Assembly: GCF_001936575.1 (NCBI RefSeq)
Contig: NZ_MSMP01000001.1
Location: 248,001 to 312,000 of the forward strand
DNA length: 64,000 bases
Origin: Tenacibaculum agarivorans
GTDB lineage: Bacteria; Bacteroidota; Bacteroidia; Flavobacteriales; Flavobacteriaceae
Direction of reading: 5' to 3'
A model generated the notes under the pieces. It saw only the letters and a list, made by a program, of their open reading frames with translations. It ran no database searches and had not been told where the DNA came from. Positions 19,180 through 27,851 of the stretch are shown one piece after another; position 1 is the stretch's first letter; each line of letters starts with the position of its first letter. The translations under genes and the position numbers were made by a program.

Positions 19180-19258
19180 TTAAAGCCACTTTAACTTAAT
19201 GTTGATTTAATATTAACAAAACAACCTTAGTTTAACATTAGTATTCAGATACTTAACA
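19180..19258. promoter_or_regulatory. Array of TTAAC-type hexamers upstream of the PhoB-like gene
   Basis: TTAAAG at 19180, TTAACT at 19191, and TTAACA at 19213, 19232 and 19253. Start-to-start distances are 11, 22, 19 and 21 bases, near whole turns of the helix, all in the same orientation. TTAACA direct repeats with an 11-bp period are the PhoP box of Bacillus. Here they lie between the divergent response-regulator gene and a secreted T9SS protein gene. Function is inferred from position. Confidence 0.4.
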
Positions 19259-19333
19259 TTATGGTAAACTGTACTTGTTCAACCTAAAAGGCTTAATTTT
19301 CTAATTTTGAGAGCATTCAAAAAACGGGATAAT

Positions 19334-21148
19334 ATGAAAAAACATTACTTTTTAACTTTACTAATTTGCTGTATCAGCTTTATGTCTTTTGGACAAACAA
19401 CACTATTTCAAGAATCTTTTGAAACAGGAAATAGTGGGACACCATCTATCACTTGTAATGATGGGGCTGGAGATTTTTTCACTAGAACGGATGGAAGTGA
19501 TATCGGTTCTTTTTATGAAGTCACTGGACAAGATGGTAACTTTTACTTTGCTGCTATGGATATTGATGCCACCGAATGTGGAGGATCAGGAGGAGATATA
19601 CAAACATTAGTATTTGATGACATTGATATTTCTTCAGCTACAAACTTAAACTTAGCTATTTTATTAGCCGAAGATCAACCTAGCGATAGTAAATTTGATT
19701 GGGATGGTGGTGATTTATTCTATGTTGAAGTAGATTACGATAATTCTGGTAGTTTTACGAAAGTGTTACAATTTGCTACTACTGCAACTTCAGGAGCAAA
19801 TGCTTCTGCTCCTATGCAAGATACTGATTTAGATGGTATAGGTGACGGACAAACATTAACAGCTGCATTTTCTGAGTTTATAATTTCATTAGGAACTGGT
19901 AACCTTGTAGATATAAGACTTGTTTTCGATGGTTTAGGTGCTGGTGACGAAGATATTGCTGTAGATAACATAAGATTGGTTGATGGTACTGTAGTTACAC
20001 CACCAACGATAGCTATCACTTCTCCATCAAACAATACTGTTTTAACGCCAGGTACAACAAGTACCGATGTTGCAATTGCAGTAAACAACTTTAATGTTGC
20101 TTCTGGTGGATCTGGTGATGGTTTCATTAAGTACACTATTAATTCTGGAACTCCAGTAGATAAATTCGATACCAATGCTATTTCTTTAACTGGTCTAACT
20201 TCTGGAGACTATACAATAAAGGTAGAACTTGTAGACAACAGTGGAAATCCTTTATCTCCTGCCGTATCTGCTTCTGTTGATTTTTCAATTGCTGCATATA
20301 CTCAGGTTTCTAACTTAATGATGTTAAGAGCAGGTACTGAAGGTGAGTATTATGAACTTACAGGTGATGTAATATTAACGTATGCTAGAAGTTCAAGAAA
20401 TCAAAAATATATTCAAGACGCAACTGCAGGTATTTTAATTGATGATAGTGCAGGAACAATCACAACAACATATAATACTTATGATGGAATTACAGGTTTA
20501 AAAGGACGATTAGGTTCTTTTGGTGGGGTTTTACAATTGATTCCTACTGAAGATCCTGGTGCGCCTTCTTCAACAGGAAATATGATTACCCCTGAAGTAG
20601 TTACATTAGCTGATTTTGAAGCAAATGCTAAAAATTATGAATCGGAACTTATAAAAATAGAAAACGTTTCTTTCACTGATGCAGGAGCTACCTTTGAAAC
20701 AAGTAAAGATTACGAAATTACTAGTGGTAGTACAACTTCGAGCTTTAGAACTAATTTTTCTGAAGCTGACTACATTGGAACTACAATCCCTTCTAGTTCA
20801 GTTGACATGACAGTTTTAGGTTCTAGTTTTACAAATTCATCTGGTACAACAAATCAAGTTATAGCTATAAATTTAGCTGGATTAGTTTTAGGTGTTGTGG
20901 AAAATAATATTGATGGATTTGCTGTATTTCCTAATCCTTTAAATTTTGAAAAGACATTTACATTGACTTCTGCTTCTTTTGAGAAAAAAGATATTACCAT
21001 TTTTAATATGTTAGGAAAAGAAGTATTTGAAACTTCTGTATCAGGAACAAGAGAAACCGTTGATGTTTCTAAACTTAGCACTGGTGTTTATATTTTAAAT
21101 GTAACAGAATTAGATAAAATAGCTACTCAAAAATTAATTATTAGATAA
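19334..21148 (+). CDS. Secreted T9SS protein with DUF5689-like domain
   Basis: 604 residues from the ATG at 19334; the frame extends to a TTG at 19307, but the ATG precedes a clean signal peptide (MKKHYFLTLLICCISF, cut near SFGQ). An N-terminal jelly-roll-like domain (about 20-215) contains Asp-rich DTDLDGIGDGQ. A Big/Ig-like segment (PPTIAITSPSNNTVLTPG) comes next, then an OB-like DUF5689-type domain (about 320-500). The last ~75 residues are a type A T9SS sorting domain (VFPNPLNFEKTFTL to LDKIATQKLIIR). It is exported and probably cell-surface attached. No catalytic motif is recognised. Confidence 0.85.
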   Translation: MKKHYFLTLLICCISFMSFGQTTLFQESFETGNSGTPSITCNDGAGDFFTRTDGSDIGSFYEVTGQDGNFYFAAMDIDATECGGSGGDIQTLVFDDIDISSATNLNLAILLAEDQPSDSKFDWDGGDLFYVEVDYDNSGSFTKVLQFATTATSGANASAPMQDTDLDGIGDGQTLTAAFSEFIISLGTGNLVDIRLVFDGLGAGDEDIAVDNIRLVDGTVVTPPTIAITSPSNNTVLTPGTTSTDVAIAVNNFNVASGGSGDGFIKYTINSGTPVDKFDTNAISLTGLTSGDYTIKVELVDNSGNPLSPAVSASVDFSIAAYTQVSNLMMLRAGTEGEYYELTGDVILTYARSSRNQKYIQDATAGILIDDSAGTITTTYNTYDGITGLKGRLGSFGGVLQLIPTEDPGAPSSTGNMITPEVVTLADFEANAKNYESELIKIENVSFTDAGATFETSKDYEITSGSTTSSFRTNFSEADYIGTTIPSSSVDMTVLGSSFTNSSGTTNQVIAINLAGLVLGVVENNIDGFAVFPNPLNFEKTFTLTSASFEKKDITIFNMLGKEVFETSVSGTRETVDVSKLSTGVYILNVTELDKIATQKLIIR

Positions 21149-21173
21149 TTAATTAAAATATATTTTCATTACA

Positions 21174-21207
21174 AAAAAGAGAGGGTTACTTACCTCTCTT
21201 TTTTTAT
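21174..21207 (+). terminator. Intrinsic terminator after the T9SS protein gene
   Basis: Stem AAAAAGAGAGG (21174-21184) with CCTCTCTTTTT (21193-21203), 8-base loop, T-run. Confidence 0.88.
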
Positions 21208-21227
21208 TTTAATTTAGATTTGACCTT

Positions 21228-21851
21228 ATGAGAATAGTACTTGTTTTACTTTTTACTTTTTCGATTAGTATTGGCTTCTCTCAATCTAATTATAAAAAGT
21301 TTAAAAAATTATCATCTCCCAAAAAATGGTGGGTTATTTTTCATGCATTTAAAGCAAAAAAAGCCCTACAGATTTCTAACGAAGCCAATAAGGTTTCTGA
21401 CAGTATTAGAAAAACAAATTTACTAGACAAAGATCATGCTGGTGGACAGGTTGATGCTTTTAGACATGCCTATTGGATGGCACGTTTGCGTCAAGAAATT
21501 GGTAAATCAGCTGCCAGATCACTTGGTAAAGCTCACGAAAAAGAAAACTATTTAATGTATAAAAAACGTAAGCTTGAAGAAGGCATCATTCCAGATGAAA
21601 TTTCATCTGAGATGGATTTATTTAATAATGAAATAGGATTGACATTAACCATTAAAGGAGCTAAAACATCTAAAAAAGGACTTATTTATAAAGTAGCTAA
21701 CGCCATTACAAAAGGTAAAATGAAGATCATTAAAAAAGATCTAAAGGGTAATTTTTTAACTTGTGATGGTAAAATAATTTCTCAAGATTCTTTAAAAGGA
21801 AAATGGAAAAATAATAAATGTTTAGTCTCTTCCAATTACAAACGGACTTAA
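21228..21851 (+). CDS. Exported DUF6973-like protein
   Basis: 207 residues. A signal peptide (MRIVLVLLFTFSISIGFSQ) is followed by a helical domain with the block HAGGQVDAFRHAYWMARL and, 25 residues on, GKAHE. This spacing of paired His, Arg and Glu residues resembles DUF6973, a family of exported proteins of unknown function from Bacteroidota; some resemblance to phospholipase-type helical folds has been suggested. The second half is Lys-rich. Its stop overlaps the stop of the convergent AlbA_2 gene by 4 bases. Family assignment is from memory of the motif. Confidence 0.6.
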   Translation: MRIVLVLLFTFSISIGFSQSNYKKFKKLSSPKKWWVIFHAFKAKKALQISNEANKVSDSIRKTNLLDKDHAGGQVDAFRHAYWMARLRQEIGKSAARSLGKAHEKENYLMYKKRKLEEGIIPDEISSEMDLFNNEIGLTLTIKGAKTSKKGLIYKVANAITKGKMKIIKKDLKGNFLTCDGKIISQDSLKGKWKNNKCLVSSNYKRT

Positions 21852-22993
21852 TGATATTTTACTTTTCTAAGTACTCTAACTACATCTTTATATTTTATAT
21901 ACGTAGTTTTATCTTCTAAGTTTTTAATATATTTTTTTGCTTTTTCTAGTTGTTCTTTTGCATCTAAAAAACCATTTAAATAACAAATTAAATAGTTATT
22001 AGGTAATCTATATACATCTTCATGTTCCGTTACTGATAAAGGAACATTGTTTTCAATATTGTTTATTATACTATTACTACTTTCATAAATATGATCTATA
22101 ATAGTTTGGTCATACGTTGGAGGTTCAAATAGAAACTCTTTAATAATTTCTATTTTACCATTATTTTTAAAATGAATGATTGTCTTTTCTAAGGGATAAC
22201 GAATTTCATTTTTCTCCAAACCTAGCATGATATATTCAATAATGATAAAAGAGTGTTTATTAATAATGATTTGAACTTCATCTAGTGCAGAATAAAATAA
22301 ACGTACTTGTTCATTTATCAATTCTATATCTACTCTAGAATAGTATTCCTCATCTTTAACTTTTATTTTCTTACCTGCCCAGCACAACACAAACTGCTCT
22401 TTAAACACTTGATATTTTGGCCGATATTCTTCTTTGTGTTTATTTAAAAAATCGAAAACTCCATCTAGCATTAACTGAATATTATTACTTGAGTTTTTCT
22501 CTATACCTTCAACAATATCTTGATTACTATTACGATTGGGTATTTCAACCTCATCTAGCATAGGAATAGAATTACTACCTCTTCTATAAAAAACAGTACC
22601 TCTCGGATATTTCCAAGCAAACTTTGATAGATATGATATCTTTTCTTTAGGATGAATAGTTACTAAGCCAATAACTTTATATCTAGGTAAACCAGGAAAA
22701 GGAATATTTTCATACTGAATTTTCGGCGGGTGAATTAAATAAGCATTTACAAGGTTTTGAATCTTACTATCATCAAAAAAATCTACTCCAAGAATTTCAT
22801 TATCTTCATCTCTAACCCCAACTAAAATATAAGAGTTATTATCAGGGTTAGAGTTTGATAATGCACAAATATGCTTTATGAATTTTGCTTTTCCTTCTTT
22901 ACTTCCTAATGATAATTTTTGTTTTTTATCATAAAAACTATTTTCATCATTATGAGAAAGCAAATTTTTTATGAGTAGCCTTTTATTAATCAT
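21848..22993 (-). CDS. AlbA_2 (Schlafen-type) domain protein
   Basis: 381 residues. The N-terminal ~160 residues carry the AlbA_2 pattern: KEGKAKFIKHICALSNSN, then SYILVGVRDEDNEILGVD, then a strand-rich part ending RGTVFYRRGSNSIPM. This domain is found in Schlafen-like and transcription-regulator-like proteins and binds nucleic acid. The C-terminal ~220 residues, rich in Asn, Glu and Lys, match nothing I recognise. No helicase or Walker motif is present. It lies 1 base downstream of the aldo/keto reductase gene, suggesting cotranscription. Function unknown. Confidence 0.72.
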   Translation of the reverse strand: MINKRLLIKNLLSHNDENSFYDKKQKLSLGSKEGKAKFIKHICALSNSNPDNNSYILVGVRDEDNEILGVDFFDDSKIQNLVNAYLIHPPKIQYENIPFPGLPRYKVIGLVTIHPKEKISYLSKFAWKYPRGTVFYRRGSNSIPMLDEVEIPNRNSNQDIVEGIEKNSSNNIQLMLDGVFDFLNKHKEEYRPKYQVFKEQFVLCWAGKKIKVKDEEYYSRVDIELINEQVRLFYSALDEVQIIINKHSFIIIEYIMLGLEKNEIRYPLEKTIIHFKNNGKIEIIKEFLFEPPTYDQTIIDHIYESSNSIINNIENNVPLSVTEHEDVYRLPNNYLICYLNGFLDAKEQLEKAKKYIKNLEDKTTYIKYKDVVRVLRKVKYH

Positions 22994-22994
22994 C

Positions 22995-23867
22995 TTAAGC
23001 TACTTTATGACCTCTACTTGCTTCATATAGAATGAACCAATCTTGTAGGTCTAAATCAATTTTTCTAGCCAAATTTGAGGTTTGTATCCGGTTTTTATTC
23101 GAAGTTCCAATAACAGGAATTACATTACTTGGATGCTTTAGAATCCATGCTAAGAGTAATTGATCATGAGTCGCATCATACTTTTTAGATAGTATTTGCA
23201 ATACTTCTCTCACTCGCTCAGCTTGTTCTCCCTCTAAATTGAAAAAACCTCCTAAAGGGCTCCAACTCATCACTTTCATATCATTCTTCAACAAATAATC
23301 TAATGTTCCATGATCGATTGCTGAATTTTGGATCAATGAAAATTCCAACTGATTATAATTTAATGTAATTTTATCAGCTAGTAACTCCATTTGTGAAGCA
23401 TTAAAATTTGAAACTCCGAAATCTAAAATTTTCCCTTCTGCTTGTAACTGTAGTATCGCTTCTGCAATTTCATCAGGTTCCATTAACGGACTTGGTCTAT
23501 GTAGTAATAGTACATCTAAATAATCTGTCTTCAAATTCTTAAGCGACTCTTCTACACTCCAAATAATATACTCTTTTGAATAATTATAATGCTTAACTCT
23601 ATTTTTAGTTCTTGTTTCCGTTATGTATTGGATTCCACATTTAGAAATTAATTGAATTTGTTCTCTTTCTACACCACTTTTTACAAAAGCTTCTCCAAAC
23701 TCTGCTTCGGTAGTATATCCACCGTAAATATCTGCATGATCAAAAGTTGTATTTCCTTCTTCAATACAAAAGTGTATTAAGTCTGTCATTTCTTGGGTAG
23801 AATAGTTTTTTCCCCATACTCCCCAATTCATACACCCTATTATAATATCTGATAATTTAGTTTTCAT
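22995..23867 (-). CDS. Aldo/keto reductase (YdhF-like)
   Basis: 290 residues. It has a TIM-barrel AKR pattern with catalytic Asp/Tyr in DHADIYGGYTTEAEFG, Lys in LISKCGIQ and His in DVLLLHRPSP. The NADPH-binding end is IPVIGTSNKNRI. Opening with IIGCMNWGVWG, it resembles the E. coli YdhF oxidoreductase group. The substrate is unknown. Its start overlaps the end of the upstream SDR gene by 11 bases, so the two oxidoreductases are probably translated together. Confidence 0.9.
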   Translation of the reverse strand: MKTKLSDIIIGCMNWGVWGKNYSTQEMTDLIHFCIEEGNTTFDHADIYGGYTTEAEFGEAFVKSGVEREQIQLISKCGIQYITETRTKNRVKHYNYSKEYIIWSVEESLKNLKTDYLDVLLLHRPSPLMEPDEIAEAILQLQAEGKILDFGVSNFNASQMELLADKITLNYNQLEFSLIQNSAIDHGTLDYLLKNDMKVMSWSPLGGFFNLEGEQAERVREVLQILSKKYDATHDQLLLAWILKHPSNVIPVIGTSNKNRIQTSNLARKIDLDLQDWFILYEASRGHKVA

Positions 23868-24612
23868 CTTTGTTTAAAATTGTAGCACTGGCCTGTGCTG
23901 TTGGATATACCACAAGATCTTCAATATTTACATGGTATGGACGACTTACCACAAAATATATAATATCTGCAATATCTTCAGCCTGAAGTGCTTTATAACC
24001 TTGATATACTTTTTCTGCTCTCTCTGTATCTCCTTTAAATCGTACTTCTGAGAATTCTGTTGCTACTAATCCTGGATGGACTCCGCTTACTCGTATATTG
24101 TGTTTATTTAAATCTAATCGCATAGCTTTATTTAAAGCGTTTACCGCAAATTTAGAAGCACAATATACATTTCCGTTTGGATACACTTCTTTTCCAGCTA
24201 TAGAGCCTATATTCACAATAAAACCTGAGCTTTTAGCTATCATGATAGGTAAAATTGCTTTTGAAACATATAGCAAACCTTTTACATTTCCATCAATCAT
24301 AGCATCCCAATCTTCCAAACTTCCTTCTTGGATGGAATGTAATCCATGTGCATTTCCTGCATTATTAATTAAAACGTCTATATCTTTAAAATTCTCTGGA
24401 ATACTATCTATAGCTTTAAAAACCTCTTCTTTAAAACGTACATCAAACTGTAATGTATGTACGGCTGTCTGCTTAGATAACTTACTCTTAAGCTTTGTTA
24501 ACTTTTCTTCACGACGGCCACATAATATCAAATTAAATTTATTCTTAGCAAATAGATGAGCACATGCTTCACCGATACCCGAAGTAGCACCAGTAATAAA
24601 AACTGTAGGCAT
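23857..24612 (-). CDS. Short-chain dehydrogenase/reductase (YdfG-like)
   Basis: 251 residues. A classical SDR with cofactor motif GATSGIGEA (about 7-15), NNAGNAHG (about 85), catalytic Ser in IVNIGSIAG and the YCASK catalytic Tyr/Lys (about 151-155). The Arg pair after the first beta-strand (CGRREEK) favours NADP(H). The PG motif VHPGLVATEF follows. It is similar to YdfG/serine 3-dehydrogenase enzymes. First gene of a three-gene minus-strand run with the aldo/keto reductase and AlbA_2 genes. Confidence 0.92.
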   Translation of the reverse strand: MPTVFITGATSGIGEACAHLFAKNKFNLILCGRREEKLTKLKSKLSKQTAVHTLQFDVRFKEEVFKAIDSIPENFKDIDVLINNAGNAHGLHSIQEGSLEDWDAMIDGNVKGLLYVSKAILPIMIAKSSGFIVNIGSIAGKEVYPNGNVYCASKFAVNALNKAMRLDLNKHNIRVSGVHPGLVATEFSEVRFKGDTERAEKVYQGYKALQAEDIADIIYFVVSRPYHVNIEDLVVYPTAQASATILNKDEN

Positions 24613-24671
24613 AAATTATAATGTTTTTATAAAGGTAAAATATTTAATGTAAATCTTATGTTATAAAATAA

Positions 24672-24697
24672 AGAAAACCGCCCTAGCGGGCGGCTTC
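24672..24697 (-). terminator. Terminator of the 24745-25677 lipoprotein gene
   Basis: GC-rich stem CCGCCC (24678-24683) and GGGCGG (24688-24693) with a TAGC loop. On the minus strand it is followed by TTTTCTTTATTTTAT. A second short hairpin (GGTTAT/ATAACC, 24705-24720) lies between it and the gene. Confidence 0.8.
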
Positions 24698-24744
24698 TCT
24701 AATTGGTTATAGAAATAACCAACCAAAAATCAACTAACCAAACT

Positions 24745-25677
24745 TTATTTTAATACTTTTCTTGTAATTTCTTTTCTTTTAACTTTAGTACGAATTCTAT
24801 CTGCATTCCTTACTGGTTTTGTAGAAGTTTTATTTTTTCCTCCTTTTAGAATTTGTACGTATCCTCTACCTGTAAATTCGTACTTTGTTTTTGTACTCAA
24901 ATGGAACAACTCTATCTGTCCATCATTTAGAACGCTTAACTCAAACTCCTCAGTATCACCGTTATCATAATTTAGTGTTAAAAACTTAAGATTATCAAAA
25001 CCTGTAATATTATCTATGGTATACCCTCCTACAAAGTCCCACTGAATCAAATCAATATCTGTGCCAAATGAATCATGAGAAGAATAAAATGTTGTTATAT
25101 TTTCTGGCGTAAATTGTAAAAAATGTTCATCATCAAACGGATTAGCTACTCCATCTCTTGTTCCTGTTCTTTCCCAAGCTATATACTCTTGCAAGAAGAA
25201 TTCAATATTATCATAAAACAATCTATCATAATCAAAATCATTAGCTTGATAACCTACTAAATAATAGCTTACATTTCTTCTTAAATCGTCTAATCTAATT
25301 TCATTATTACTAAGTTCAATTACTTCAAAACTGTAATCACCGTCCCTAGTATGAAAGGTTTCTATAACACCATCATCAAAAGTTCTATAACTTCCAACTC
25401 GTATTCCTAAACCATCTCCTGTTCTACCTATATCTACAATATTGTTATTAGCATACATACTTCCATTTAAAAATGACACTGTAAATGCTTTTGATAAAAA
25501 TGGGATATCTGCTGTTCCTTGGGTTCTATGAATATCTACATACCATAAATCATAACCTGAAACTATTTCTTCTGTAGGAATAAAATTCGCTGCTGGTAAT
25601 TCATTATTAGCTACTACACAAGAACTCAGTGTTGTTATTGAAACTAGTATTCCTAAAAGTAATTTTATCGTTTTCAT
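24745..25677 (-). CDS. Flavobacterial lipoprotein of unknown function with basic tail
   Basis: 310 residues from the ATG at 25677. The frame continues 16 codons upstream, but this start gives a good lipoprotein signal (MKTIKLLLGILVSITTLSSC, Cys20). The body is beta-rich with repeated YVDIHRTQG, VSFLNGSMYANNNIVDIGR and FLQEYIAWE stretches typical of a lipoprotein family common in Flavobacteriaceae; I recall homologues carrying misleading enzyme names. The last ~30 residues (KGGKNKTSTKPVRNAD to RKVLK) are strongly basic, unlike the acidic body. Monocistronic with its own terminator. Confidence 0.72.
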   Translation of the reverse strand: MKTIKLLLGILVSITTLSSCVVANNELPAANFIPTEEIVSGYDLWYVDIHRTQGTADIPFLSKAFTVSFLNGSMYANNNIVDIGRTGDGLGIRVGSYRTFDDGVIETFHTRDGDYSFEVIELSNNEIRLDDLRRNVSYYLVGYQANDFDYDRLFYDNIEFFLQEYIAWERTGTRDGVANPFDDEHFLQFTPENITTFYSSHDSFGTDIDLIQWDFVGGYTIDNITGFDNLKFLTLNYDNGDTEEFELSVLNDGQIELFHLSTKTKYEFTGRGYVQILKGGKNKTSTKPVRNADRIRTKVKRKEITRKVLK

Positions 25678-25721
25678 ATAATATCTGTTTTGGTTACGAT
25701 AAATAGATTTCAAAATGCGTG

Positions 25722-25757
25722 CCAAAAAAAATGAACCACTAAAAAGTGATTCATTTC
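25722..25757 (-). terminator. Terminator of the 25780-26217 lipoprotein gene
   Basis: Stem AAATGAACCACT (25729-25740) with AGTGATTCATTT (25745-25756), one mismatch-like G-T pair, loop AAAA-type. On the minus strand it continues into a T-run of eight. Confidence 0.8.
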
Positions 25758-25779
25758 TACTATCTATTTTTATTACTAT

Positions 25780-26217
25780 TTATTCAATTTTCGTAACCTT
25801 CTCAATTTTATAATACATCGTTTGCTCTCCTTCTTTATAACTTATCGCAACTTCACCTCCTTCTAATCTAAAAGGGATTTTTTCTTTTGGTACTTTCGGT
25901 TTATTTCCAAATTCTTTTAGAGGATCGCTATCTAAAATAACATCAGAAAAGGTTTGTTGAGAAAATGATGCCAAGATCTTCTTACTTTCACTAGATTCAT
26001 CGTAAGCTACTTCAGCAGTTTCATCTAAATAATACATCTTCTCAAAAGTAATCTCTTTATCAGAGGTATATTCAATTTCAATAATTCTTTCACCATTATC
26101 ACTTGTTGTAAACGCAGAGATAATAGTAAAAGGTGGATTGCTTTCAAATTTAAAACTAGCACAGCTCATAACTATAAAACTTAATACTAAAAATAGTACT
26201 GCTTTAATTACTTTCAT
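25780..26217 (-). CDS. Small lipoprotein of unknown function
   Basis: 145 residues using the ATG at 26217. Upstream codons to 26283 exist but would precede the lipoprotein signal (MKVIKAVLFLVLSFIVMSC, Cys19). The mature part is mostly beta-strand with charged residues and no motif I recognise. It may be an immunoglobulin-like surface or periplasmic lipoprotein. It is divergent from the FAD oxidoreductase gene, with about 78 bases between starts. Confidence 0.65.
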   Translation of the reverse strand: MKVIKAVLFLVLSFIVMSCASFKFESNPPFTIISAFTTSDNGERIIEIEYTSDKEITFEKMYYLDETAEVAYDESSESKKILASFSQQTFSDVILDSDPLKEFGNKPKVPKEKIPFRLEGGEVAISYKEGEQTMYYKIEKVTKIE

Positions 26218-26295
26218 TGTATTCTTTTTAATTAGATTTTCAAGTATTATACCAATGTACAAATTTATAGTAAACTTTTTCATAGTTTTAACCTC

Positions 26296-27405
26296 ATGGT
26301 AAGTTTAAGTTATTGGGAAATTAAAGAATGGTTTAGCAATATTGATTATACTATTATTGGTAGCGGTATTGTGGGATTAAATTGTGCTTTACAATTAAGA
26401 AATCGCTTCCCAAAAGCTAAAATAGTTATTCTAGAAAAAGGTATTCTCCCTCAAGGGGCTAGTACAAAAAATGCGGGTTTTGCTTGTTTCGGAAGTATTT
26501 CTGAACTCGTGAAAGATTTGCAAAATCATTCTGAAGAAGAAGTAGTTCACCTAGTGAAAAAAAGATGGAAAGGACTGCAATTACTTCGACAAAACTTAGG
26601 TGATTCCAATATTGATTTTCAAGCAAACAAAGGGTTTGAATTATTTAACAACGCTGAACTGTATGAAGTCTGTTTAGCCCAAAAACAATATATAAATTCC
26701 TTATTAACTCCTATTTTTAAAGCTCCTGTTTTTTCTGAACATCAAAATAGTTTTAACTTTCAAAATATTGAAGAGAACTATATTGTCAATCAATTTGAAG
26801 GCCAAATTGATACTGGGAAAATGATGCAACAGCTTGTTAAAAAAGTGCAAGCAGCAGGTATAAAAATTATCAATAACATTACTGTACACCAAATAGAAGA
26901 GCTTACTAATTCCGTTTCAGTTACAACTGATCTAATTGAATTCAAAGCCCGAAAAGTATGTATTGCTACTAATGGTTTTTCAAAAGATTTGATAGAAGAA
27001 AATGTTGTTCCTGCAAGAGCACAAGTATTAATCACTAAGCCGATTAGAAACCTTCATATTAAAGGAACTTTTCATTTAGATGAAGGATATTATTATTTCA
27101 GAAATATTGATGACCGTATTTTATTAGGAGGTGGTAGAAATTTGGATTTTAAAACTGAAGAAACGACATCTTTTGAGCTAACAGATCTTGTACAATCTAA
27201 ATTAGAAGAATTATTAAAAACTACTATTTTACCTAACACTACCGTTGAGATAGCGTATAGATGGAGTGGAATTATGGGAGTAGGCAATCAGAAAAAAAGC
27301 ATCGTTAAAAGGATTTCCGAAAATGTATATTGTGGAGTTAGATTAGGTGGAATGGGAGTAGCCATTGGCAGTTTAGTCGGTAAGGAATTAGCTGATTTAA
27401 TATGA
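26296..27405 (+). CDS. FAD-dependent oxidoreductase (DAO family)
   Basis: 369 residues. The dinucleotide-binding motif IIGSGIVGLNCALQL (about 20-34) is preceded by ~18 residues (SYWEIKEWF). The GASTKNAGFACFGS segment is typical of D-amino-acid-oxidase/glycine-oxidase-like flavoproteins. RVLLGGGRN-like DRILLGGGRNLDF and RWSGIMGVG follow, with a C-terminal LGGMGVAIGSLVGKELADL flavin site. It oxidises an amine or amino-acid-like substrate that cannot be specified. The stop overlaps the next gene by ATGA. Confidence 0.88.
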   Translation: MVSLSYWEIKEWFSNIDYTIIGSGIVGLNCALQLRNRFPKAKIVILEKGILPQGASTKNAGFACFGSISELVKDLQNHSEEEVVHLVKKRWKGLQLLRQNLGDSNIDFQANKGFELFNNAELYEVCLAQKQYINSLLTPIFKAPVFSEHQNSFNFQNIEENYIVNQFEGQIDTGKMMQQLVKKVQAAGIKIINNITVHQIEELTNSVSVTTDLIEFKARKVCIATNGFSKDLIEENVVPARAQVLITKPIRNLHIKGTFHLDEGYYYFRNIDDRILLGGGRNLDFKTEETTSFELTDLVQSKLEELLKTTILPNTTVEIAYRWSGIMGVGNQKKSIVKRISENVYCGVRLGGMGVAIGSLVGKELADLI

Positions 27406-27851
27406 ACATAAAAGAGGAATTATTTAAAGAATGTCTTTTGTATGTTGAAAAAAGACGAAAGACTATTGAGGATATTATAACTTCCAATAAAAAAGCACTG
27501 TTATCAGAAACTAAAAGTTCTGCTGGAGACAAACACGAAACTGGAAGAGCAATGCTTCAATTAGAAATGGAAAAAGCCGGTCAACAGATTCAAAATGTTG
27601 AAAAAATGAGTGAAACATTACATAAAATGGATATTTCTAAACCCTCAGATTTTGCTCGTATTGGAAGTATTATTTACACAGAAAAAGCAAACTATTTTTT
27701 AGCCATTAGCATAGGACAAATAGTAGTTGATCAAACCTCTTATTTTGTTATTTCAAGTGCTTCTCCTATAGGAAAACTATTACTAGGAAAACGAAAAGGA
27801 GATCGTATTAATTTTAATGGAAATTCAATTAAAATCAGCTCAATTCAGTAA
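27402..27851 (+). CDS. GreA/GreB C-terminal-domain-like protein
   Basis: 149 residues. The N-terminal ~80 residues are helical and charged (SSAGDKHETGRAMLQLEMEKAGQQIQ). The C-terminal part has the GreA/GreB FKBP-like pattern, YFVISSASPIGKLLLGKRKGDRINF, comparable to the SPLGKALLGKKVGD block of Gre factors. It lacks an obvious Gre coiled-coil tip with acidic pair, so it may bind RNA polymerase without stimulating cleavage (inference). Homologues are sometimes mislabelled 3-oxoacyl-ACP synthase. It is coupled to the oxidoreductase by ATGA; its 3' end overlaps the convergent ABC gene by 17 bases. Confidence 0.65.
   Translation: MNIKEELFKECLLYVEKRRKTIEDIITSNKKALLSETKSSAGDKHETGRAMLQLEMEKAGQQIQNVEKMSETLHKMDISKPSDFARIGSIIYTEKANYFLAISIGQIVVDQTSYFVISSASPIGKLLLGKRKGDRINFNGNSIKISSIQ

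Noticed and set aside
19735..20175. Minus-strand 146-codon frame opposite the T9SS protein gene
   Set aside because: Antisense shadow created by the Gly/Ser/Thr codon composition of the real gene; no family features.
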